38,468 nt of DNA from Paracoccaceae bacterium (lineage in GTDB: Bacteria; Pseudomonadota; Alphaproteobacteria; Rhodobacterales; Rhodobacteraceae): assembly GCA_002402045.2 (NCBI GenBank), contig NVUX02000114.1:1-38468 (forward strand), written 5' to 3'. The notes beneath the pieces were generated by a model that saw only the letters and a list, made by a program, of their open reading frames with translations, was not told where the DNA came from and ran no database searches. Made by a program: the position numbers and the translations under genes. Below are positions 7,969 to 15,196 of this stretch, piece by piece; the stretch's first letter is position 1; every line of letters begins with the position of its first letter.

Positions 7969-8511
7969 CTAGATGGGCGCTGACGCATACCGCCTGCGCC
8001 GATCTTCCTGCCGCCTAATCTCGATGTGTAGCCTCCGAAGGCGGTGATTTAAGCGCCCTAGCAAGAGCGATTGCTCTGGGGTCAGAGGCGCCACAAAATC
8101 AGTTGCTATCTGCCGCCGGATATCCCGCTCCTCACGTTCCAGATCCGAAATCTGCTGGGTAATCAAATAATATTCCTGCCCCCAGTCCCAGCTTTGATAC
8201 AGCGAGCGCTGCTGAAAAGAAGGGCAAACTGGGCTTAGGTCATTGCCCGCGCGCCCAACGTTATACGCATTGCTCGGGGTGCAATAGAGCGGCAGGCCTT
8301 GCGCGCGGCCAGATTGCCACGCTTGCACATCCGGCGTTACCCCAACCTTGCCACAAGCATCAAAGTGCCGCGTCACATAGCTTTCCAGCCGCCCACGCGC
8401 GCCGTCATTATAGCCGATGCTTTCCCAATTGGCGCTCAGGCATTGGTCTTGCGTGAGCGAGGCACAGGCCCCCAGAAATGCCAATAAGGCGGCGGGATAA
8501 TAAAAACGCAT
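7969..8511 (-). CDS. DUF2799 domain-containing lipoprotein
   Basis: From the ATG at 8511 the protein has 180 residues. The start is supported by AAGGAG just upstream, by the signal peptide and lipobox 'FLGAC' (Cys16), and by the loss of any conserved sequence in the longer frame, which would overlap the divergent PAP2 gene. Cys-rich patterns such as 'CLSANWESIGYNDG' and 'PLYCTPSNAYNVGRAG' match DUF2799, a family of small envelope lipoproteins of unknown role. The C-terminal third is rich in charged residues and likely helical or coiled coil ('DLEREERDIRRQI'). Confidence 0.85.
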   Translation of the reverse strand: MRFYYPAALLAFLGACASLTQDQCLSANWESIGYNDGARGRLESYVTRHFDACGKVGVTPDVQAWQSGRAQGLPLYCTPSNAYNVGRAGNDLSPVCPSFQQRSLYQSWDWGQEYYLITQQISDLEREERDIRRQIATDFVAPLTPEQSLLLGRLNHRLRRLHIEIRRQEDRRRRYASAPI

Positions 8512-8586
8512 CGAATGCTCCTTGGTTGCCTTCTTATAAGGTGCAGGCGGCCCCTCTTGCAAATCCGCAATCTGCCTGCCAAAACA

Positions 8587-9282
8587 ATGCGCATGAATAT
8601 GCCGACTTATCTCCGCCAGCTGGTCTGGCTTATATTGCTCACGCTGATCGTTAGCGTGGTTTTTATCGCTTTTCCGACGCTCGATATTTGGACCTCCCGG
8701 CTGTTTTATCGGGGCGGTTTTTGGCTGCACGAGGTCCCGGTTCTGCAATCCCTGCGCCGTGCGCTGATCTGGGGCATGTATGGCTTTGTGGCTTTTGTGC
8801 TGGGCGTATTTGTGCTCCGCCTGCTCCGCCGCCAGTCCCTGCGCGCATGGGGCTTTTCGCTGGCGGTTATTCTTGTCGGCCCGCTTGGCCTCGTGAACGG
8901 CATTTTCAAAACCTATTGGGGCCGTGCGCGGCCTTCAGATATTACGATATTTGGCGGCGAAAAAACATTTTCCCCCGCATGGTATTATACCGATCAATGT
9001 GATTTCAACTGCTCGTTTACCTCGGGCGAAGGTGGAGCCATTGCCACCACCGTGCTGCTCATCGCCTTTCTGGCATGGCCAAAGCTTCAGCAAAACGGGC
9101 GGCGCTGGCTTGGATTGGCCTTGGTCGCACTGGTTGTGCTTACGGCAGGGCTTCGGGTGGTCGTGGGCCAGCATTTCCTTAGCGACACCTTGCTTTCCAT
9201 CCTGCTTTGCACCTTGGTTGCGGCCCTGCTTTACCCGTTGTTTTACCCGCTAAACCCCAGCCGGATAAATCGCCGCACATAA
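8587..9282 (+). CDS. PAP2 superfamily membrane phosphatase
   Basis: A membrane-bound PAP2-type phosphatase, probably acting on a lipid phosphate or pyrophosphate at the periplasmic face. From the ATG at 8587 it has 231 residues (ATGs at 8593 and 8599 are also possible; no clear ribosome site decides). Motif 1 is 'KTYWGRARP' and motif 3 is 'RVVVGQHFLSDT', each with the expected Arg, His and Asp. Motif 2 reads 'SFTSGEGGA', with Glu where the canonical 'PSGH' has the catalytic His. About five to six hydrophobic helices are present. It diverges from the DUF2799 gene and its 3' end overlaps the convergent Nudix gene by 40 bp. Confidence 0.82.
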   Translation: MRMNMPTYLRQLVWLILLTLIVSVVFIAFPTLDIWTSRLFYRGGFWLHEVPVLQSLRRALIWGMYGFVAFVLGVFVLRLLRRQSLRAWGFSLAVILVGPLGLVNGIFKTYWGRARPSDITIFGGEKTFSPAWYYTDQCDFNCSFTSGEGGAIATTVLLIAFLAWPKLQQNGRRWLGLALVALVVLTAGLRVVVGQHFLSDTLLSILLCTLVAALLYPLFYPLNPSRINRRT

Positions 9283-9716
9283 TGCGCATCGCCCGCAGGG
9301 CCCAGCATATCTGCCGCGGACTCCAGCGGTGCCCACATTTCTTTATGATGCGGCTCGCTCGGTGGCCCCAAGCGGCGGACCGCTTGGCACAGGTAAATAT
9401 GTGCGATTTTCATTGCATAAAGGTCATATTCCGGCATGTAGGTATAGCGTTTGTATGTGGCAAAATGCTTAATCGGTGCGATCTTCCAGCCGGTCTCCTC
9501 AAAAGCCTCGCGGTGCAGCGCGGGCAGGCGCTGCTCGCCCGCATCAATCCCGCCCCCCGGAAGCTGGATCTCAGTGGTGAAGCTCGGGTCAGATTGCTCG
9601 GTTAGCAATATCTCACGGCCTTTGGTGATGATCGCATACACCCCGACACGCGGGATATAATGGCGGCCCGGCTCGGGCAGGTTTCCAAATCGTCTCATCC
9701 GCCTAGGTTGCCACAT
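9243..9716 (-). CDS. Nudix hydrolase
   Basis: A 157-residue Nudix protein. The Nudix box is complete: 'GGIDAGE', seven residues, then 'REAFEETGW', matching GX5EX7REUXEEXGU (around residues 73-95). It hydrolyses a nucleoside diphosphate linked to some moiety; the substrate cannot be predicted. A second ATG at 9698 ('MRRFGNLPEPG') is an equally plausible start. The gene begins 13 bp after the stop of the sigma-factor gene on the same strand, so it may be the third gene of the YciI-sigma unit. Confidence 0.88.
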   Translation of the reverse strand: MWQPRRMRRFGNLPEPGRHYIPRVGVYAIITKGREILLTEQSDPSFTTEIQLPGGGIDAGEQRLPALHREAFEETGWKIAPIKHFATYKRYTYMPEYDLYAMKIAHIYLCQAVRRLGPPSEPHHKEMWAPLESAADMLGPAGDAHYVRRFIRLGFSG

Positions 9717-9729
9717 GCAGGCACGGAAA

Positions 9730-10923
9730 TCACGGTAAATCTGATAGTTTTTTGCGCAAAAATGCCTGCTCTTCTGGCGCAGAGGTTAAGCCAATAGCGC
9801 GGTCATATTCAAGCCGCGCCGCGTGGGCTTGGCCACATTGCGCCAGCAGCTCTGCCCGGGCTGCATGAAAGGGCTGATAGCCTTCCAGCGCGCTTGCCAA
9901 AGCCTCCAGCGAAGCGAGAGCCCCTTTTGGCGCGCCGGCATGGGCCTTAGCCACGGCATGATTTAGCGCCACCACCGGCGTTGGCGAAAGCTTGAAAAGC
10001 GCGCCGTAAAGGGCTAAGATTTGTGGCCAGTCGGTTTCGGCCCAGCTTGCGGCCTCGCAATGCAGCGCCGATATTGCCGCTTGAATCTGGTAAGGTCCGG
10101 GGCGGCTTTGCGCCAGCGCATGCAAAAGTCGGGTTATGGCGCGGGTTATGGCGGGGTGGTCCCATAGGGTGCGGTCTTGGTCTTTTAGCGAAATCAGGGT
10201 GTTCAGCCGCGCAGGGTCGCGCGCCATATGGAGGCTCATCAACGCCCAAAGGCCAGCGGTTTCTGGCAGGGGTTGCAAGTGGTGCACCACCTCGCAAAGG
10301 CGGAGGGCCTCTGCCGAAAGCACAGGGCTGCGCGGCGAATAGCCCGCATTAAAAATCAGGTAAATTACCGAAAGCACCGCCGCCAACCTCGCCTCGATTT
10401 CTGGCCCTTCAGGCACGCGGTATGGAATAGCGGCATTGCGGATTTTCGCTTTGGCGCGGGTCAGACGCTGGTTCATGGTGGTATGTGGCACCAAAAATGC
10501 CTGTGCGATTTCACGCGCCGTCAGCCCGCAAAGGGTGCGCAAAGTCAGCGCAACCTGCGCCTCTTGGGAAAGCGCTGGGTGGCAACAGGTAAAAATGAGC
10601 CGCAGTCGCTCGTCAGGGATTTCTTGCGCCGCCTCATCCTCGGGCGGCGTCTCTGCCAAAAGGCTCAGGTTTTGCTGCAAAGCTTCGTCTCGCGCTCTTT
10701 TCAACAAACGCATACGGTCCAGGGCACGCCGCCGCGCTACCGCCAGCAACCAAGCGCCAGCGTTAGACGGCGTGCCATCTTTGGGCCATGTGCGCGCGGC
10801 CTCGATCATCGCATCCTGAAGCGCCTCTTCCGCAAGATCAAAATCGCGAAATTGCGCAATTAGGGATGCCAGCACCCGCCCCGAGTCTGCCTTAAAGGCA
10901 TGGGCGAGTGCGGCTTGCGTCAC
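9730..10923 (-). CDS. ECF42-type RNA polymerase sigma factor (DUF6596 C-terminal extension)
   Basis: A 397-residue extracytoplasmic-function sigma factor. Region 2 ('DLAEEALQDAMIEAARTWP', 'AWLLAVARRRALDRMRL') and region 4 ('ALTLRTLCGLTAREIAQAFLV', 'MNQRLTRAKAKIR') occupy residues 1-170. A long C-terminal helical repeat domain of about 200 residues follows, with the 'VIYLIFNAGY' motif typical of the ECF42 group. No anti-sigma gene is nearby. In this group a small DGPF/YciI protein is encoded beside the sigma factor and the extension is thought to control activity. The start overlaps the YciI gene by 4 bp. Confidence 0.93.
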   Translation of the reverse strand: MTQAALAHAFKADSGRVLASLIAQFRDFDLAEEALQDAMIEAARTWPKDGTPSNAGAWLLAVARRRALDRMRLLKRARDEALQQNLSLLAETPPEDEAAQEIPDERLRLIFTCCHPALSQEAQVALTLRTLCGLTAREIAQAFLVPHTTMNQRLTRAKAKIRNAAIPYRVPEGPEIEARLAAVLSVIYLIFNAGYSPRSPVLSAEALRLCEVVHHLQPLPETAGLWALMSLHMARDPARLNTLISLKDQDRTLWDHPAITRAITRLLHALAQSRPGPYQIQAAISALHCEAASWAETDWPQILALYGALFKLSPTPVVALNHAVAKAHAGAPKGALASLEALASALEGYQPFHAARAELLAQCGQAHAARLEYDRAIGLTSAPEEQAFLRKKLSDLP

Positions 10924-11261
10924 TGATCAAAAACCATCACAGGCCGCACCTCGACACAGCCATATTTTGCAGATGGAATTCTAGCGGCCCATGTCAGTGC
11001 TTCGTCTAGATCAGCACATTCCAGCAGGTAATATCCGCCAAGCGTTTCCTTGGTTTCAGCAAAAGGCCCGTCTGTTATTTGGGCTTTCCCACCGCGCATT
11101 CTTACGGTGCTGGCATCGGTTTCGGGCATCAAAGCTTCTCCGCCGACATAGACACCAGCAGCTATCGCATCCTGCGTAAATTGGCCGTAGTCAGCCATCA
11201 TATCACCTTCGTAGCCCTCTTCGCCATTGGGAACCGCATAAATAAGTGCCATATATTGCAT
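10920..11261 (-). CDS. YciI/DGPF family protein, partner of the ECF42 sigma factor
   Basis: A 113-residue ferredoxin-like alpha+beta protein of the YCII-related family. It starts 'MQYMALIYAVPNGEEGYE'. It contains 'ITDGPFAETKETLGGYYLLECADLDEALTWAARIPSA', split around residues 61-97, including the DGPF motif that names the group. Such proteins are regularly encoded with ECF42 sigma factors and are likely targets of them; their molecular role is not settled. It is the first gene of its unit, overlapping the sigma gene by 4 bp, and is preceded by a promoter-like sequence matching this sigma class. Confidence 0.92.
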   Translation of the reverse strand: MQYMALIYAVPNGEEGYEGDMMADYGQFTQDAIAAGVYVGGEALMPETDASTVRMRGGKAQITDGPFAETKETLGGYYLLECADLDEALTWAARIPSAKYGCVEVRPVMVFDQ

Positions 11262-11310
11262 GATAAAATCCTAAAAATTGCCAGAGCCACTGATGCGCTC
11301 CTGTAGTATA

Positions 11311-11337
11311 GACGGTTGAAGCTTGCCATTTTCTACA
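11311..11337 (-). promoter_or_regulatory. Candidate ECF42-dependent promoter
   Basis: On the minus strand TGTAGAA (11337-11331) is followed after 16 bp by CGTC (11314-11311), about 50 bp upstream of the YciI start. I recall ECF42 promoters as TGTCGA-like at -35 and CGTC/CGAC-like at -10, so this fits with one mismatch. Autoregulation is the expected arrangement. The motif knowledge is from memory and the assignment is inferred. Confidence 0.45.
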
Positions 11338-11415
11338 CCCTGCGCAAAGTTTTTTGCGAATTCATTGAATATTGCGCCAAAACCCCCTATCTGCGAGGCT
11401 TGCATAGGAGCTGAT

Positions 11416-12342
11416 ATGAGCATTGCCGAAAAAGTCGCGTGGGATGATAGCCTGCTGCCCTTCCAACTGGATAAAGCCGATATTCGCGGCCGCTTCGTGC
11501 GGCTCGACGGGGCCTTGAACCGAATCTTGAACCAGCACAACTATCCTGAGCCGGTGGCAACATTGGTGGCTGAGGCGGTTGTGCTGACAGCGCTCATCGG
11601 CCAAACTATTGGCTTTAAGGCCAAGCTTAGCCTGCAAATTCGCGGTAGCGGCCCGATCCGGCTGATCGCAACCGATTACTACGCGCCGAAAAGCGAAGGC
11701 GAGGCCGGTATGATTCGTGCCTATGCCAGCTTTGACGAAAGCCACATAAACGAGGCCGAGCCGTTTTCCCAAATGGGTCATGGCATGTTTGCTGTGCTTA
11801 TCGACCAAGGCACGGGCCAGGCGCCCTATCAGGGTATTACCCCTTTGGATGGTGGCTCACTGGCCGGCTGTGCCGAAACCTATTTTGCGCAGTCAGAGCA
11901 GCTTGCGACCCGCTTTGCCCTCAGCATTGCCCGTGGCAAAAGCTGGCGCGCGGCGGGTGTGGTTTTGCAGCATATGCCCAAAGCCTCACCGCTAAAAGTG
12001 CTCGCAGCACCGGTAGACACCGAGGCCGATGCGGAAAACTGGAACCGCGCCACAATGATGTTGGAAAGCGTGAAGAAAGACGAGATGATTGGGCCAAAAG
12101 TGAGCCCGACCGAGCTTTTGTATAGGCTGTTTCACGAAGACGCCCCAAGGATTTATGAGCCACAACCCGTGCGGTTTGGCTGCACCTGCTCAGAGGATAA
12201 AGTTCGCCAGAGCATGTCAATTTACTCGGTCAAAGATATCGCGACAATGACAACGGATGCCGGAACCCTGACCGCTGACTGCCAGTTTTGCGGCACACAT
12301 TATGTGCTCGACCCCGCCACAGTGGGAAAAGACGCCCGCTAG
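11416..12342 (+). CDS. hslO: Redox-regulated chaperone Hsp33
   Basis: Hsp33 (308 residues) is a holdase chaperone activated by oxidation and unfolding in the cytoplasm. The zinc-binding redox switch is complete near the C-terminus: CxC at residues 256 and 258, and CxxC at 289 and 292. The N-terminal core has 'DIRGRFVRLDGALNRIL' and 'LSLQIRGSGPIRLIATDYY'. The start at 11416 is supported by AGGAG at 11406-11410. The frame is open 31 codons further upstream, but that stretch is not conserved and runs into the ECF42 promoter. The stop codon lies inside a hairpin shared with the convergent RNase gene. Confidence 0.95.
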   Translation: MSIAEKVAWDDSLLPFQLDKADIRGRFVRLDGALNRILNQHNYPEPVATLVAEAVVLTALIGQTIGFKAKLSLQIRGSGPIRLIATDYYAPKSEGEAGMIRAYASFDESHINEAEPFSQMGHGMFAVLIDQGTGQAPYQGITPLDGGSLAGCAETYFAQSEQLATRFALSIARGKSWRAAGVVLQHMPKASPLKVLAAPVDTEADAENWNRATMMLESVKKDEMIGPKVSPTELLYRLFHEDAPRIYEPQPVRFGCTCSEDKVRQSMSIYSVKDIATMTTDAGTLTADCQFCGTHYVLDPATVGKDAR

Positions 12343-12356
12343 GCGCACGCCTAGCG
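12337..12356. terminator. Hairpin containing the stop codons of both convergent genes
   Basis: CGCTAGGC-GCAC-GCCTAGCG is a perfect 8-bp stem with a 4-base loop. The TAG of hslO (12340-12342) lies in one arm and the TAG of the RNase T2 gene (12351-12353, minus) in the other. It is compact enough to act as a shared bidirectional terminator, though T-runs are absent. Confidence 0.55.
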
Positions 12357-13001
12357 AATGGGGGGCATATCTGCATTGCTCATCAGGCAATCCCAGCGGG
12401 TATCGCCGGTGCATAGCCGTGGCGAAAGGTCTTTGTTAAGGCATATCCGCACCTCTTGAATGCGGTTTTCTTTGCAGGTCACCGTTACGCCGTCGGCTTC
12501 AAATGTTGGGTTTGCCTCCAAAAAGGCCTCTTCAACCACCGAAGCTGGCAGCAACACTGTGTCTGTTATTTGCCGAAACACAGCAGGGCGCTGAACGCTG
12601 GCATAGGCTTCGCGCACCAGTTCAAAATAGGCGTCGGCTGATAGGCCCGAGCATCGACCGTGCTTTTTCCACTGATACCAAGCCGAGCCGCCAGAGCCCA
12701 TGAGGTCTGCCATTGCATTGGTTTGGCTACGCGAAGGGTCCCGCTCCACGGTGCTGCAATAGCTCGGCCAGCCCTCGGCATATTGTGGCCAAAGCCCGTG
12801 CACAGCAAAGCCAAAACCCTGCCCGATGTCGCACTGCGCGGCGTCACGGTCATCTCCCGCTTCCTCGCACCAGCTCGGGGTCCAGCTTAGGGCCAGCACG
12901 TAATGGTGAAACTGGCCAGCGGGTTCGCCTTCGGCAAGAAGGGGTGCCGGGGAAAGGGCGACGAGGGCGGCGCAAATAAAGCGCTTTATCATTTTGATCA
13001 T
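12351..13001 (-). CDS. Ribonuclease T2 family protein (RNase I-like)
   Basis: A 216-residue exported endoribonuclease of the RNase T2 family. Both active-site segments are present: CAS I in 'FAVHGLWPQYA' and CAS II in 'WYQWKKHGRCSG', each with its catalytic His. A signal peptide 'FICAALVALSPAPLLAEG' directs it to the periplasm, and several Cys could form disulfides. The start is uncertain. ATGs at 13001 and 12992 both precede the signal peptide, while a GTG at 13031 would extend the N-terminus by ten residues. A GGAGGA at 13028-13023 is too far from the ATGs to decide. It converges on hslO. Confidence 0.9.
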   Translation of the reverse strand: MIKMIKRFICAALVALSPAPLLAEGEPAGQFHHYVLALSWTPSWCEEAGDDRDAAQCDIGQGFGFAVHGLWPQYAEGWPSYCSTVERDPSRSQTNAMADLMGSGGSAWYQWKKHGRCSGLSADAYFELVREAYASVQRPAVFRQITDTVLLPASVVEEAFLEANPTFEADGVTVTCKENRIQEVRICLNKDLSPRLCTGDTRWDCLMSNADMPPIR

Positions 13002-13101
13002 TGTGCTTATATAGACGGTAATTCCTCCCACGAAAACCTTAAATAGCGCGTGCGCACCCGGGATTTCGGCTAGGGATCAACCGTGACCAAAGGAGTTTCC
13101 C

Positions 13102-13827
13102 ATGGCGCTGCCACTTATGCCCAAAGCCACCGCCGTATGGCTGATTGACAACACAACGCTCGATTTCAAACAGATCGCAACCTTTACCGGCTTGCATGAG
13201 CTGGAAGTGAACGGCATTGCCGATGGTGAAGTAGCGGTTGGCGTAAAGGGGTTTGACCCGATTGCCAACAAGCAGCTTACGACTGAGGAAATCAAACGGG
13301 TTGAGGGAAGCCCGAAAGCCAAACTGGTGCTGATGTATAACCCCGCCTCTGAAGGCGAGCTTAAGCGCAAAGGCCCACGCTACACGCCGCTTTCCAAGCG
13401 CCAAGACCGCCCGGCCGCCATTGCATGGCTGGTTAAATTCCACCCAGAGCTGACCGACGGTCAAATCTCCAAACTCGTAGGCACAACCAAGCCCACAATC
13501 ATGGCGATTCGCGAGCGTACACACTGGAATATCGGCAATATTCAACCGATCGATCCTGTGGCGCTGGGCATGTGTCGCCAAATTGAGCTGGATACGGTTG
13601 TGGCCAAAGCCGCTGCCAAGGCCGCTAAAAACGGCGAAGTGATGACTGACGAAGAGCGCATGAAGCTGGTTTCCACTGAGCAAAGCTTGCAGATGGAAGA
13701 AGACCGCCCAATGCCGTCTAATGTTTCTGGCTTGGAGGGATTCTCGTTGACCGAGAAGCCCGCGCCTGAAAAAATTATGGATGCCGACAGCTTGTTTAAC
13801 TTGCCAAAGGGCGACGCTGACGAATAG
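13102..13827 (+). CDS. trcR: DUF1013 protein, TrcR-type cell cycle transcriptional regulator
   Basis: A 241-residue cytoplasmic protein of the DUF1013 family, confined largely to alphaproteobacteria. The N-terminal part has 'PKATAVWLIDNTTLDFKQIA' and a helix-turn-helix-like segment follows. The central 'PRYTPLSKRQDRPAAIAWL' and 'KLVGTTKPTIMAIRERTHWN' stretches are the most conserved parts and include a second helix-turn-helix. Members have been annotated as the cell-cycle regulator TrcR; I rely on memory for that name. AAGGAG lies 7-8 bp before the ATG. A monocistronic layout is likely. Confidence 0.82.
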   Translation: MALPLMPKATAVWLIDNTTLDFKQIATFTGLHELEVNGIADGEVAVGVKGFDPIANKQLTTEEIKRVEGSPKAKLVLMYNPASEGELKRKGPRYTPLSKRQDRPAAIAWLVKFHPELTDGQISKLVGTTKPTIMAIRERTHWNIGNIQPIDPVALGMCRQIELDTVVAKAAAKAAKNGEVMTDEERMKLVSTEQSLQMEEDRPMPSNVSGLEGFSLTEKPAPEKIMDADSLFNLPKGDADE

Positions 13828-13888
13828 CTATTGCCAGCGCATTTTAAACTGATACATCTGGGCCATACTCCCTCCAAAAGGAATGATT

Positions 13889-15103
13889 ATGGCCCATACC
13901 CTCTCCCCCCAAAGCGCCCCCTCCCTGAATTCGTTTAACTGGGAAGACCCCTTCTTGTTTGACGACCAGCTCTCGGATGAAGAGCGCATGATGCGCGACG
14001 CTGCGAAAGCCTATGCGCAAGACAAGCTTCAGCCACGGGTGATAGAGGCTTTCCGCGAGGAAAATACGGATCCGGATATTTTTGCCGAGATGGGCGAAAT
14101 GGGCCTGCTAGGTATTACCATTCCTGAGGAATATGGCGGGCTGAACAGCAGCTATGTGTCTTATGGCCTCGTGGCGCGCGAAGTTGAGCGGGTAGATAGC
14201 GGCTATCGCTCGATGATGTCGGTGCAAAGCAGCCTCGTGATGTATCCGATTTATGCTTACGGCACGGAAGAACAACGCAAAAAATACCTACCCGGGCTGG
14301 CTGCTGGCACGTCGATCGGCTGCTTTGGCCTTACCGAGCCCGATGCCGGCTCTGATCCTGGTAGCATGAAAACCGTGGCTAAAGCCGTGGATGGCGGCTA
14401 CGTGCTGAACGGCGCCAAAATGTGGATTTCAAACAGCCCGATCGCCGATGTTTTTGTTGTTTGGGCCAAGTCAGACGCCCATGGCGGCAAGATCAAGGGT
14501 TTCGTGCTGGAAAAAGGCATGAAAGGCCTGAGCACCCCGAAAATCGGTGGTAAGCTGAGCCTGCGGGCCTCGATCACGGGCGAGATCGTGATGCAAAATG
14601 TTGAAGTGTCCGAGGATGCTTTGCTGCCAAACGTTGAAGGCCTCAAAGGCCCGTTTGGCTGCCTCAACCGCGCCCGCTATGGCATTGGCTGGGGCGTGCT
14701 GGGGGCTGCTGAATTCTGCTGGCACGCTAGCCGCCAATACGGCCTCGACCGCATTCAGTTTGGCAAGCCACTGGCCGGCACTCAGCTTTTCCAGAAAAAG
14801 CTCGCCGATATGCAAACCGAAATCACGCTGGGCCTGCAAGCCAGCCTGCGGGTTGGCCGTCTGATGGATGAAGGCCGCGCCGCGCCTGAAATGATCTCTA
14901 TGATCAAGCGTAATAATTGCGGCAAAGCACTGGATATCGCCCGCATGTCGCGTGATATGCACGGTGGCAACGGCATTTCGGAAGAGTTTCAGGTGATGCG
15001 CCACATGGTCAACCTTGAAACGGTTAACACCTATGAGGGCGCGCATGATGTGCACGCACTCATTCTTGGGCGCGCTCAAACAGGCATTCAAGCGTTTTTC
15101 TAA
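13889..15103 (+). CDS. gcdH: Glutaryl-CoA dehydrogenase (acyl-CoA dehydrogenase family)
   Basis: A 404-residue FAD enzyme that oxidises and decarboxylates glutaryl-CoA to crotonyl-CoA in lysine and tryptophan breakdown. It has the acyl-CoA dehydrogenase signatures '[17 protein letters not shown]' and '[20 protein letters not shown]', and the C-terminal '[19 protein letters not shown]' whose Glu is the catalytic base. This tail and the 'WEDPF' opening favour glutaryl-CoA dehydrogenase over other family members. ATGs at 13883 and 13889 are both in frame; AAAGGA at 13877-13882 is better spaced for 13889. It ends against a hairpin and the convergent ABC-F gene. Confidence 0.9.
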   Translation: MAHTLSPQSAPSLNSFNWEDPFLFDDQLSDEERMMRDAAKAYAQDKLQPRVIEAFREENTDPDIFAEMGEMGLLGITIPEEYGGLNSSYVSYGLVAREVERVDSGYRSMMSVQSSLVMYPIYAYGTEEQRKKYLPGLAAGTSIGCFGLTEPDAGSDPGSMKTVAKAVDGGYVLNGAKMWISNSPIADVFVVWAKSDAHGGKIKGFVLEKGMKGLSTPKIGGKLSLRASITGEIVMQNVEVSEDALLPNVEGLKGPFGCLNRARYGIGWGVLGAAEFCWHASRQYGLDRIQFGKPLAGTQLFQKKLADMQTEITLGLQASLRVGRLMDEGRAAPEMISMIKRNNCGKALDIARMSRDMHGGNGISEEFQVMRHMVNLETVNTYEGAHDVHALILGRAQTGIQAFF

Positions 15104-15146
15104 ATGCTACTTTGCCCAAATATCCTGGGGTGAATGCGCTCGCGCA

Positions 15147-15163
15147 GAGGGGCAAAGCCCCTC
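15147..15163. terminator. GC-rich hairpin between convergent genes
   Basis: GAGGGGC-AAA-GCCCCTC forms a 7-bp stem with a 3-base loop, located between the ends of gcdH and the ABC-F gene. A run of C and not T follows. It is probably a shared terminator. Confidence 0.55.
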
Positions 15164-15196
15164 CCCCCCGCTCAGTAAAGCAGGCTTGCGGCGGCG

